From assembly GCA_028866895.1 (NCBI GenBank), contig JAGWHF010000008.1:1-64000 (forward strand): a stretch of 64,000 nt of DNA, in the 5' to 3' direction. Position numbers and translations under genes: made by a program. Every line of letters begins with the position of its first letter. Position 1 is the first letter of the stretch. The notes under the pieces are model-generated. The model searched no databases and was not told where the DNA came from. It worked only from the letters and a program-made list of their open reading frames with translations. Shown here in pieces: positions 1 through 7,414 of the stretch. Source of the stretch: Nitrososphaerota archaeon (GTDB lineage Archaea > Thermoproteota > Nitrososphaeria > Nitrososphaerales > Nitrosopumilaceae).

Positions 1-417
1 GGGTGATCCAAAGCATTTTTCATTAAATGATTTTTAGAACAAGGTAAAATCAGGGTAGGAAATATGCCCATCTCTCAGTTATTTTGATGCCAAAACCGCC
101 AGAAAAGGAGGCGGTTTTGGGCTCTATGGAAACTGGAAACCCACCAGTCCACCTTCTCTGTGTATAGGGACAGGTCACAGTCCGCACCCGTTTTTCTCCA
201 CTACTGCCTTGTTTTTTGGCAAAGTCACACAAATAACGAACGACACCAAAATTAACAGAACAAAAATTATTTTTATTACAAACTCATGCCATAACGACAA
301 GATTTAGTTGGGTTCAGACCTGTAAGAATCCGGATCTTCGAGGTATCAGGTTGATTCTAACCTAGTCGTATCCACTATCCTAGGAGGGAGGATATGTTTT
401 TTAACATCTAAGAGAGA
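1..417. other. Intergenic region, no gene recognised
   Basis: No convincing gene lies here. The only open frame (minus strand, about 60 codons) runs through a perfect hairpin and has no recognisable composition. Stretches such as the cccaccagtccacct-like segment near 140-155 weakly resemble the region after 2990, so this may be the remnant of a dispersed element. An 8-base palindrome tcctagga at 378-385, about 35 bases before the first gene, could be a regulator site, but that is speculative. Confidence 0.5.
90..120. repeat. Perfect 11-bp inverted repeat (hairpin)
   Basis: Bases 90-100 (ccaaaaccgcc) pair perfectly with 110-120 around a 9-base loop. It may be the terminator of a gene that ends outside the window, or part of a dispersed repeat. 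There is no clean T-tract on either side. Confidence 0.6.
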
Positions 418-1134
418 TTGGCGTTAGAAAGAGAAATGATCAATCTTATTCCATACGTTGTAGGAGCAGGCGTAGTAGGCATATTGCACATGTCAGCTCC
501 TGATCATTGGGCCACGCTCTGCCTGCTCGCCAAAAATAAACAATGGGTTCCAAAGAAGCTTTTTGGAATATCACTTATGACTGCAATCGGTCATGTATCT
601 TTGTCTATTGTCATGGGTCTTGCGGTAGTAGCAGTCGGGCTAGTAGTTTCTCATTTGATCTCATATTATCTTGATACGGTAATAGGAATAATCATGATTG
701 TAGCCGGATTATTCTTTGGATTAAAACCACTTGTCATAAAAACAGGACATCATCATGAACACGGTGATCACGAACACCATCACGCTCATGAACATGGAAG
801 CCATGAGCATCATCATGACCACGATGTAAAAGAGAAGAAAACCCTGAGCAAACTTACGGGGGGATTGGGGTATTTTGTAGTCCTCGGGGCGGCTTTATCG
901 CCTGATCCTACAATTATACCGATTTATCTGTCTGCAATATCAGCAGGATTTTATTTTGCACTAGAATTATCGGCAGTTTTTGCCGTAGCGTCAATCTTGA
1001 CCCTCTTGCTTTTTGTTCACCTTGGAACCTTGGGTCTAGCAAAAGTTTTCGAGAAGATCCCTGAAAAATATACTGATTCATTGGTGGGTTTTGTGATTGC
1101 TGCCATAGGAGTTTTTGTTCTTGTTACAAGATAG
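418..1134 (+). CDS. NicO/RcnA-like nickel-cobalt transport permease
   Basis: Predicted integral membrane protein of 238 residues with about six hydrophobic segments. The first segment carries an H-x4-D-H motif (HMSAPDH, residues 24-30), the metal-selectivity signature of nickel/cobalt permeases. A cytosolic-type loop at about residues 109-135 is extremely rich in His, with Asp and Glu, as in RcnA-type exporters. It is followed by a metal-sensor-like repressor and a CDF exporter gene, so a role in Ni/Co/Zn export is inferred; uptake cannot be excluded. The TTG at 418 gives the longest frame and an ATG at 436 is an equally good start. Confidence 0.75.
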   Translation: MALEREMINLIPYVVGAGVVGILHMSAPDHWATLCLLAKNKQWVPKKLFGISLMTAIGHVSLSIVMGLAVVAVGLVVSHLISYYLDTVIGIIMIVAGLFFGLKPLVIKTGHHHEHGDHEHHHAHEHGSHEHHHDHDVKEKKTLSKLTGGLGYFVVLGAALSPDPTIIPIYLSAISAGFYFALELSAVFAVASILTLLLFVHLGTLGLAKVFEKIPEKYTDSLVGFVIAAIGVFVLVTR

Positions 1135-1175
1135 AGTTGGACAAACTATCCAATTAGATAAATATCTCATGTTAG

Positions 1176-1448
1176 ATGAAAAACATCGTGACTCATCATA
1201 AGCTTCCCGAAGTGAAAAAAAGATTGGCAAGGATAGAAGGTCATGTCAAAGGCATTGAAAAAATGATTGATGAGGGAAAGGGCTATCCTGAGATTGTTCA
1301 ACAGATCACGGCAGTTCGAGCCGCTTTAGATGCTGCACTAGGAGTAATAGTTGAGGACTTGGCGGACCATGTCAGCAAATGCACGACTAATGACAAAGGC
1401 AAAAAGGCAGTCACAGAACTTAGAGACACGGTATCACGAATACTTTGA
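1176..1448 (+). CDS. CsoR/RcnR-family (DUF156) metal-sensing repressor
   Basis: Small all-helical protein of 90 residues matching the CsoR/RcnR/FrmR family along its length (RLARIEGHVKGI near the start, QQITAVRAAL in the second helix). Family members bind DNA as tetramers and release it on binding Cu, Ni/Co or formaldehyde. The usual first ligand Cys is Tyr37 here, and the canonical second and third ligand positions fall on Leu62 and Val66. A His65-x3-Cys69 pair lies one turn later, and His7-His8 at the N-terminus could contribute, as His3 does in RcnR. It sits between two metal transport genes, so it probably controls them, but its inducer cannot be assigned. Confidence 0.85.
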   Translation: MKNIVTHHKLPEVKKRLARIEGHVKGIEKMIDEGKGYPEIVQQITAVRAALDAALGVIVEDLADHVSKCTTNDKGKKAVTELRDTVSRIL

Positions 1449-1454
1449 GGATTA

Positions 1455-2366
1455 TTGGTTTTAGAAAAAATGTCTGAAACAAGAAAAAAACTATCATCGC
1501 AGAGAATATCTTCACTCAAAGTTGTACTAATTCTCACATCTGTATATTTTGTTGTCGAAATTATCGGGAGCCTGTTAACTGGAAGTCTTGCCTTGATTGC
1601 AGATGCAGGTCACATGCTTACTGATGTGGGAGGTCTCGCACTATCCCTTCTTGCAATTAGTTTTACACGAAGAAAGCCTACGCCACAGAGGACATATGGC
1701 TTTTACAGGATGGAAATTCTTGCATCTCTTGCAAATAGTGTTGCTCTAATACTATTATAAATCTACATTTTCTACGAAGGTTATAGACATCTCTTCCAAC
1801 CGCCAGAGATCCAAAGTATACAGATGACAATAATTGGAGTTGTTGGACTGGCAGTAAACTTGTTTAGCATAAAGACACTGGGTGGTCACTCACACGATCA
1901 TGATGAGCATGATCATCATGAAGAAGAAAATCTCAACATCAAGGGAGCAAGATTGGAGGTACTGAGTGATACAATAGGTACAGTAGGTGTCATTGTGACA
2001 GGAATTATCATGTTTACAACAAAATTCTATCTTGCTGATGCAATCTTTAGCATTGGTCTTGCCATATTCATACTTCCTAGAACATGGACTTTGCTTAGAA
2101 AATCAATCAACATCTTGATGGAAGGTGTTCCAGTTGGCATAGATTATGAGAACGTGAAAAATGCAATACTAGATGTAAAAGGAGTGACAGGATTGTTTGA
2201 CTTGCATATATGGAGTATAACCACTGGAATGAATGCCCTGTCAGCACATGTAGTGATAATGGATCAATCTAAAGGACAGTCGATTTTAAAGGAAATAACT
2301 GGCATATTGGAAAACAGATTCAGAATAACTCGTTCAACTATTCAAATTGAGACTTACCACGAATAG
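1455..2366 (+). pseudogene. CDF-family cation exporter (CzcD-like) with one in-frame stop
   Basis: The two halves, 1455-1760 and 1824-2366, lie in the same frame and together give a complete CDF exporter. The first half has the HxxxD metal motif of TM2 (GHMLTD) and the second has a His-rich loop, TM5 and the C-terminal cytoplasmic domain. They are separated only by a TAA at 1758-1760; the codons after it continue a family-like sequence (IYIFYEGYRHLFQPP). TM5 has Glu where the family usually has the first His (LEVLSD). Translation may start at TTG 1455 or ATG 1470. It could be a recent nonsense mutation, a sequencing error, or two pieces restarting at ATG 1824. It follows the CsoR-like gene by 6 bases, so the two look co-transcribed. 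Confidence 0.85.
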
Positions 2367-2383
2367 TAACTTTGAACATCTGA

Positions 2384-2455
2384 AAATAAAAATTGGGGAG
2401 GATTTGGGTTTACCCAAATCACCTTCTGATTTTACGTAGCGGACAGGACCCAATC
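2384..2455 (+). repeat. Direct repeat copy 1 (about 70 bp) flanking hicAB
   Basis: This segment is about 90% identical by eye to 2946-3013: an A-rich lead, ttgggg-aggatttggg, the hairpin, accttctgattttacg and a gcggacaggaccc-like end. The two copies bracket the HicAB pair in the same orientation. Confidence 0.7.
2401..2420. terminator. Perfect 8-bp hairpin between convergent genes
   Basis: GATTTGGG-TTTA-CCCAAATC forms a perfect stem with a 4-base loop between the CDF gene and the oppositely oriented hicA. Its position suits a bidirectional transcript end, but it is also the core of the direct repeat that recurs at 2965-2984. Confidence 0.55.
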
Positions 2456-2466
2456 TGATATGTGAC

Positions 2467-2682
2467 TCAGACTTCTTTTAGAAATTCTTCCCTTGGTATG
2501 TTACAATCTCTTAAAATTACCCCAAGTAACCCTACGCGAATTTCTTTTAGTGGAACTGTAACGTATATGGTGTCATTTGTTAGGGTGACATGACTTCCTT
2601 TCTGTCTTATTGCCTGAAAACCAAATTTGTTACAAAGAATTCTAACAAGATCTTTTCCGTGTATCGGGGAAAGTTTTCTCAA
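2467..2682 (-). CDS. hicA: HicA-family mRNA interferase toxin
   Basis: Protein of 71 residues of the YcfA/HicA family. It has the short dsRBD-like fold with the conserved G-F-x-x-x-R-Q-K-G-S-H block (residues about 21-32), whose His is the catalytic residue of this family, followed by a VTVPLKE-like strand. HicA toxins cleave mRNA and are neutralised by the partner HicB. The ATG overlaps the hicB stop by four bases (ATGA), so the pair is translationally coupled, antitoxin first. This order is opposite to many bacterial hicAB loci but is common. Confidence 0.85.
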   Translation of the reverse strand: MRKLSPIHGKDLVRILCNKFGFQAIRQKGSHVTLTNDTIYVTVPLKEIRVGLLGVILRDCNIPREEFLKEV

Positions 2683-2876
2683 ACCGTAATAATATCTTCT
2701 GTGGCTTTATCGTGTAATACTGCTAAATGAAGCTTGACAGCTTTAAGATATCTCTTTTTTGCATCTTGCAAGTTTTTACCAGTACTATACACTCCTAGCG
2801 CAGAACACGCAATAGAGTAAGTTCCATCATCTTCTTTAATTACTTTGGCCTTGACATCTTTCATCTTGACTGACAT
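2679..2876 (-). CDS. hicB: HicB-family antitoxin
   Basis: Small protein of 65 residues with the HicB fold: two strands (KAKVIKEDDGTYSIAC), then the characteristic alternation G-x-x-x-x-A-x-x-x-x-x-x-A-x-x-x-H of the helix region (NLQDAKKRYLKAVKLHL). It lacks a separate C-terminal DNA-binding domain, so autorepression may be weak or absent. It lies directly upstream of and overlaps hicA. Confidence 0.8.
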   Translation of the reverse strand: MSVKMKDVKAKVIKEDDGTYSIACSALGVYSTGKNLQDAKKRYLKAVKLHLAVLHDKATEDIITV

Positions 2877-2945
2877 ACTATAATCAAATATTGGTTTTAA
2901 TTATTTAAGTTTCTTTACATTGCATCCCTTCTACAAAAGCGATTA

Positions 2946-3013
2946 AAATAAAAAATTGGGGGAGGATTTGGTTTCACCCAAATCACCTTATGATTTTACG
3001 GTGCGGACATGAC
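2946..3013 (+). repeat. Direct repeat copy 2 flanking hicAB
   Basis: Second copy of the segment at 2384-2455, with hairpin core 2965-2984 (7-bp stem GATTTGG/CCAAATC). It lies just upstream of the hicB promoter region. Immediately after it is another hairpin, GGACTGTG (3025-3032) with CACAGTCC (3045-3052). The 2877-3428 interval holds these structures; its 81-codon plus-strand frame is not credible. Confidence 0.7.
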
Positions 3014-3428
3014 CCTGTCTCAAGGGACTGTGAGCTGAGACACCCACAGTCCACCTCTTATTGTCTGGAATCTCTCATCTGGCAGCCCTACCCGCGCAGG
3101 AATATCTTAAACGCGGACCCAAATCTGTTGGCATGCCAGGTGGACAAGACTTCTCTAAGGCGTGATCAAAAAGAAGTCAGACAAGATCTCATTTTTGATA
3201 ATCATCTTCTTCCATTAAATAAAAACAATGCCTAACTGATGCATGACAAGAGAACACCCCATAGTTTGTACTGGGGAAGTCCCCTCATTTGCAACCCACA
3301 CCATCGATTTCCACGGAGATGTTTCTGAATCTCAAAAATATTATCAAATGCCTGTAGGGTCAAAATGAGCCAATCCGACGAAGTTAAAATATGCATTAAG
3401 ATTTCTCAAGGGAAGTTCTAGGGTTGCC

Positions 3429-3755
3429 ATGACTGCAAGAATAAAGGATCTTGGAAATTTGGGCAAAGGCCTGTTGAAAAAGATCGGAAGGTTTGACCAT
3501 AGATCGATAATAGGATTCTTCCTTTTGCTCTCTCCGTATGTGGTTGGGGTAGTAACACGCCAGGCCGCTCTGCTTGACACCCAACTCCCAAAACGCTTTC
3601 CCCACTGCGACACCTTCATCCATAATTTTTGCATTCCGACCGCCTTCATCCCCATACCGATAGGCATGGGGTATCTTGTCATCAATCTCACCTCTTTTCT
3701 CCTAAGTGCCACGTTGTTTCTTGCGGGTTTCTTTCTAGTGAAGAAAAAATCCTGA
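3429..3755 (+). CDS. Small two-helix membrane protein, unknown
   Basis: Frame of 108 codons with an N-terminal basic amphipathic stretch, one hydrophobic segment at about residues 27-43 and a longer hydrophobic region at about 70-103 ending in a KKKS tail. No family was recognised. The composition looks like a real membrane protein, and the gene stands alone between the HicAB region and the beta-propeller gene. Confidence 0.5.
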   Translation: MTARIKDLGNLGKGLLKKIGRFDHRSIIGFFLLLSPYVVGVVTRQAALLDTQLPKRFPHCDTFIHNFCIPTAFIPIPIGMGYLVINLTSFLLSATLFLAGFFLVKKKS

Positions 3756-3924
3756 GCCTCCTACTTACAGGGAACCTCGTTGGCAAAACTTGAAGGTTCG
3801 GGCAACTGGATTTTGAACAACCGCGAGATCTGTTATCATTCTACCTGCAACTAATGCTTGGAGGCCAAATATCTGAACTTTAGCTGGGTTCACATATCCG
3901 TTCCACCAATTATACACAATAGGG

Positions 3925-5013
3925 ATGCCAAAAATCTCCTCTAAAAATCGGCAGAAAGACCATGGACGCATCATTCTTCCCTCTCTTGCCGTCCTTTTCC
4001 TCTTGTTTCCACTCTTACATGCCGCAATGGCAGAGGATCTACCTTTGAAAGTAAAGGTAGGAGACATCCCGTACGGACTTGCATACGATTCTGGGAAAGG
4101 CGAGATCTTTGTGTCAAATGCAGGTTCCAACAGCGTCTCCATAATTTCCGACGCTGAAGACAAGGTCATAGGAACGGTTCCGGTCGGAATCGCACCTCAT
4201 GGAATGGCCTACGATCAGGCCAAGGGCCAAATCTTTGTCGCAAACTTAGGTTCCAACAATGTCTCTGTAATATCCGATGAAAGCAACGATGTTGTTGCTG
4301 AAATTCCGGTTGGGCTTGGGCCGCATGATGTTGCATATGATTCCGCAAGGGGCCATCTATTTGTCGCAAACGAGAAATCCGGGACAGTATCAGTCATCTC
4401 CGACAGCACAGACAGCGTAGTCGCAACCATTCCTGTCGGCAGTTATCCGTTTGATATTGCCTACGACCAAATGGCTGGCAAGGTGTTCGTCACAAGCACA
4501 AACTCCACAGTATCAGTCATCTCCGACAGCACAGACAGCGTAGTCGCAACCATTCCTGTCGGCAGTTATCCGTTTGATATTGCCTACGACCAAATGGCTG
4601 GCAAGGTGTTCGTCACAAGCACAAACTCCACAGTATCAGTCATCTCCGACAGCACAGACAGCGTAGTCGCAACCATTCCCGTGGGCCTCTACCCGTACTA
4701 CATTTCAAGCGGTCCTGAGGGGGAAATGCTTGTTTCCAGGTACAATTCCGGAGTGATAACGGCGGTCTCTGGAGATGAATATAGGGTGGTCGCAACCATT
4801 CCTGTTGGCAAGTCCCCCTTTGGAATTGCATATGATGTGGGAAGGGACAGGATTTTTGCAACCATGCACAATTCCGATACAGTTTCCATGGTACCGTATC
4901 CTTCCTCAAACGTCCCAGAATTCGGCCCGCTCACAATCCTTGGAATCTCACTCTCTTTTGTGGGCCTGATAATCATCTCAAAGTCAGGCAGAATCCAAGA
5001 CCATATTTGGTGA
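3925..5013 (+). CDS. Secreted YVTN-type beta-propeller with PEFG-type C-terminal signal
   Basis: Protein of 362 residues. A basic N-terminus and hydrophobic stretch (about 15-36) form a signal peptide ending near AMAE. About seven repeats of roughly 41 residues follow, each with IPVG-x-x-P-x-x-I-A-Y-D and a FV-x(2-4)-N-S-x-V-S-V-I-S core, the YVTN/NHL beta-propeller pattern. The C-terminus has PEFGPLTILGIS, a hydrophobic segment and a basic tail, the PEFG-CTERM signal known in thaumarchaea and thought to be processed by an archaeosortase. It is presumably exported and cell-surface attached; its ligand is unknown. Repeats four and five are identical at DNA level. Confidence 0.85.
   Translation: MPKISSKNRQKDHGRIILPSLAVLFLLFPLLHAAMAEDLPLKVKVGDIPYGLAYDSGKGEIFVSNAGSNSVSIISDAEDKVIGTVPVGIAPHGMAYDQAKGQIFVANLGSNNVSVISDESNDVVAEIPVGLGPHDVAYDSARGHLFVANEKSGTVSVISDSTDSVVATIPVGSYPFDIAYDQMAGKVFVTSTNSTVSVISDSTDSVVATIPVGSYPFDIAYDQMAGKVFVTSTNSTVSVISDSTDSVVATIPVGLYPYYISSGPEGEMLVSRYNSGVITAVSGDEYRVVATIPVGKSPFGIAYDVGRDRIFATMHNSDTVSMVPYPSSNVPEFGPLTILGISLSFVGLIIISKSGRIQDHIW
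4384..4679 (+). repeat. Perfect 123-bp tandem duplication (2.4 copies)
   Basis: Units at 4384-4506 and 4507-4629 are identical base for base, and 4630-4679 repeats the first 50 bases. Each unit encodes one 41-residue propeller blade. The neighbouring blades are clearly diverged, so this is a recent in-frame duplication or conversion. Confidence 0.9.
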
Positions 5014-5056
5014 CCTTCGGAGCAAGCATTATCTGCAAGGTCCACGAAAGGATGGT

Positions 5057-5236
5057 ATGAGGTTGGTGGTCTTTTGCGAGCAATGCCGTTACGAGTACGG
5101 TGTAGTTGCCTATCTCAAGTCGAACGTCGAGGACGGGGGTCTTTCCAAATGCCCAAAATGCAAGGAAAGGAACAGGATTGCTTACATCCTTCATGGCAAT
5201 GCCATGCCCATGTGCGGGCCGGTCTTTGACGGCTAG
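5057..5236 (+). CDS. Zinc-ribbon microprotein (59 aa), unknown
   Basis: Short frame starting ATG at 5057 and ending TAG at 5234-5236. It has C-E-Q-C near the N-terminus and C-P-K-C about 25 residues later, a four-cysteine zinc ribbon, and a single later Cys. The gap to the propeller gene upstream is 43 bases on the same strand. Stand-alone zinc ribbons of this size are frequent in archaea and often bind nucleic acid or partner proteins; no specific role can be given. Confidence 0.65.
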   Translation: MRLVVFCEQCRYEYGVVAYLKSNVEDGGLSKCPKCKERNRIAYILHGNAMPMCGPVFDG

Positions 5237-5443
5237 GCCATATTGATGGCGGCAACACGCTGGTGCTAGCAAACTGGAAAGTATTGCACTACGGATAGGC
5301 ATACGGACCCTCGGCCCTAAAAACCTCAACAGGCCTTGAAATTATTACGGGCATGCCTACAAAATGTCTGTAGGGGATTGGTGCCTTCAGATTGCTACCT
5401 GCCAGTCTGGTTGCTCGCCCCTGAAAATCAGGAAGGGCTACAC

Positions 5444-5809
5444 CTAAGGACTCTTGAACTTGGAGCCTGTCCTGAGCCGCTCAGCAAGGCTGCTGAATAT
5501 CTCGTTGTGGCTTACGTCCGTAAAGTTGACCGCACCGCCCTCTCGTATTACCTGCCGTTCAAACTTGTCCTTTATTGCAAAGGTTACAGAGGAGTAGTGT
5601 ATCCTCCCCTTGAGTTTCTCCTGGACTGTAGTCTCAGTGTCTGGAAAGGTTGAGAAGTGAAATGCGATCCCGCCAGCCCAAAAGATCGTGGGGATGCCGC
5701 CACCAGCGGACCTTGCAGTGGCAATTACCTGGGTCACCCAGTCGTCGAATCGCAATTCCAAGACCTCATGTATGACCAACTCCTTCCACGGATCAATTGT
5801 TATCTCCAA
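5444..5809 (-). CDS. Conserved-looking hypothetical protein, 121 aa
   Basis: Minus-strand frame starting TTG at 5809. The protein has a globular, mixed alpha/beta composition with a glycine-rich segment (SAGGGIP) at about 34-40 and a hydrophobic/aromatic stretch (TIFWAGGIAFHFS). No family was recognised. The overlapping plus-strand frame at 5336-5653 is much less protein-like, so the minus-strand reading is preferred. The 5237-5443 interval before it contains nothing recognisable. Confidence 0.55.
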   Translation of the reverse strand: MEITIDPWKELVIHEVLELRFDDWVTQVIATARSAGGGIPTIFWAGGIAFHFSTFPDTETTVQEKLKGRIHYSSVTFAIKDKFERQVIREGGAVNFTDVSHNEIFSSLAERLRTGSKFKSP

Positions 5810-5898
5810 ACCTATTTTGAGAACGTGTGTTTGTTTTATTTAAAGAGGGATGTGAATGGGGGGAAGGGCTGAGATCAGGTGCATCCATGAAAGATGGA

Positions 5899-5906
5899 TT
5901 TAAATA
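5899..5906 (+). promoter_or_regulatory. TATA box for the 34-aa membrane microprotein
   Basis: TTTAAATA lies about 40 bases before the ATG at 5942, giving a short leader of roughly 12-15 bases if transcription starts 26 bases downstream. Confidence 0.5.
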
Positions 5907-5941
5907 CTATGTCAGTTTGTGAATAGCTAGGTAATTAAGAA

Positions 5942-6046
5942 ATGCAAGATTGGAGTCAAGCAGGTGTGTACATACCATTGGCGGTCGGTTTAATCCCGGG
6001 ATTCGTGTACTGGTGTGTCATCACTGCAATGAAGAAACACAAGTAA
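5942..6046 (+). CDS. Single-span membrane microprotein, 34 aa
   Basis: ATG at 5942, TAA at 6044-6046. The product begins MQDWSQAG, has one hydrophobic helix (about residues 9-29, including PLAVGLIPGF and VYWCVITAM) and ends with a basic KKHK tail, the layout of a small structural subunit of a membrane complex with the N-terminus outside. A TATA box precedes it and there is no closely linked gene, so it appears to be an independent transcript. Function unknown; accessory subunit of a respiratory or other membrane complex is a guess from shape only. Confidence 0.6.
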   Translation: MQDWSQAGVYIPLAVGLIPGFVYWCVITAMKKHK

Positions 6047-6168
6047 ATTACCAAATACCTTTTATTCTTCTTTTTGTAGCGTACGCGCGCGATAATCCTA
6101 GGTAAAAGCTTCCAATCCACGTTGTATAGATTATGATATGTCGTATATGATTAATCACTTATGCAGAT

Positions 6169-7254
6169 TTGGAAAGTATGAGGATGGCAATCCTTTCTGC
6201 CCTGTTTTTGGGGTTACTACTATCAACTGATGCAGCGCTGGCCGCAAGTTCGGCACAGCAACCATGTGTGCCTGCAACCGCACCGGGAGGTGAAAACCTG
6301 CCGTCCCCGACCTCGATCAAGGTGCTTGTCTGCTCGTCATACAGCTACAAGGCCCCAGACGGCAGGACGGTCGTGCTTGGCGAGATTCAGAACAACAATG
6401 ATTTCCCAATCACTGGTTTGAAAGTAGGAATCACATTTGAGGATGCCAACAGCAACGTGCTTGAATACAAGACAGGAACCACGCTTCTCCAAGTTGTGGA
6501 GCCAAACTCGTTGGCACCTTTCTCCATCTCCTCGACAAAGGCCGACCCGTCCATTACACAAGTCTCGGTAAACCTTGCCGGCTTTACTTCTGCGTCTCCC
6601 AAGGACCAGATACTAACCATATCGCCAGGCCCTCTCCAGTTCTCCGACACGCTGACACTGGCCGGAACTATAAAGAACGGGGGGAAAACGGCCTCTACAA
6701 ATACCAGGCTCTACCTAATCTCGTACGATCCGTTCCAGAGAGTGGTTGCCATTGGCAATGAGACGCTACCTGCAATCGGCCCGGGTGAGACTGCAAACTT
6801 TACGCTAACATCCATGGCAAGCAGCAGGGCCAAGACTTTCGAGGTCCTGGCCGAGTCTGACGACTACCAGTCACTTCCTACTGATGTGACAAAAGTGCTG
6901 GCATCACTTCCGGTAATTGTGGAGGGAACAAATGTCACAAACCCTTCAGGGGCATCATATCCTACCATACCTGTCGATGCGCCAGTCAAGATAACCAGTT
7001 CATTGAGATATTTGCTTGACGCGCCCCAATCTTACACCTATTATGTACAGATAAAGAAGTTCGGGGGTCAGGTGGCCTTTATCGGAAACTCGACGGGTGT
7101 ATTTTTGGGAGGAAATGATAATGAACACACGGAATCTGTATCATGGACCCCCACCTCGGCAGGCTCATACTATGTCGAAACCTACGTGTGGGATTCCAAC
7201 GGGGTGCCGCTTGCCTCCGCAGGGACGAGGGTTAACATAGTGCTGGTAAGGTAG
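6169..7254 (+). CDS. Secreted protein with FxLYD/CARDB-like beta domains
   Basis: Protein of 361 residues with a signal peptide (MAILSALFLGLLLSTDAALA), then beta-rich domains. A first domain with a KVLVCSSYSYKAPDGRTVVLGEIQNNNDFPI segment resembles the FxLYD fold, and a middle and final domain resemble CARDB/Ig-like folds (SVSWTPTSAGSYYVETYVWD). There is no membrane anchor after residue 25, so it should be released or loosely attached. Start could be TTG 6169 or ATG 6178; the latter gives a more typical signal peptide. Role on the cell surface is unknown. Confidence 0.7.
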   Translation: MESMRMAILSALFLGLLLSTDAALAASSAQQPCVPATAPGGENLPSPTSIKVLVCSSYSYKAPDGRTVVLGEIQNNNDFPITGLKVGITFEDANSNVLEYKTGTTLLQVVEPNSLAPFSISSTKADPSITQVSVNLAGFTSASPKDQILTISPGPLQFSDTLTLAGTIKNGGKTASTNTRLYLISYDPFQRVVAIGNETLPAIGPGETANFTLTSMASSRAKTFEVLAESDDYQSLPTDVTKVLASLPVIVEGTNVTNPSGASYPTIPVDAPVKITSSLRYLLDAPQSYTYYVQIKKFGGQVAFIGNSTGVFLGGNDNEHTESVSWTPTSAGSYYVETYVWDSNGVPLASAGTRVNIVLVR

Positions 7255-7414
7255 GAACCTTTTCCTTGTAGGTCATAGGGCGAGGAACACGCAGGCAAGG
7301 GTGCCAACCATCTCGATGGAGGCAGGTCATCTTACGGTATAAACTGGGAGTGAAAGGAACACCATGAAAGCGGCTTTCTGAAATGGTATATTTCCTGCTG
7401 CCTGATCATGGTAT

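Noticed and set aside
50-232. 60-codon minus-strand frame at the window start
   Set aside because: It crosses a perfect hairpin, has no start signal and no protein-like composition.
2384-3060. Possible CRISPR repeat array near hicAB
   Set aside because: Only two copies about 560 bases apart with a gene pair between them; no spacer periodicity and no cas genes.
2990-3235. 81-codon plus-strand frame after the direct repeat
   Set aside because: Begins within the repeat, poor composition, no promoter or ribosome-binding signal; repeat DNA explains it.
5336-5653. 105-codon plus-strand frame opposite the 121-codon gene
   Set aside because: The minus-strand reading has a far more protein-like sequence.
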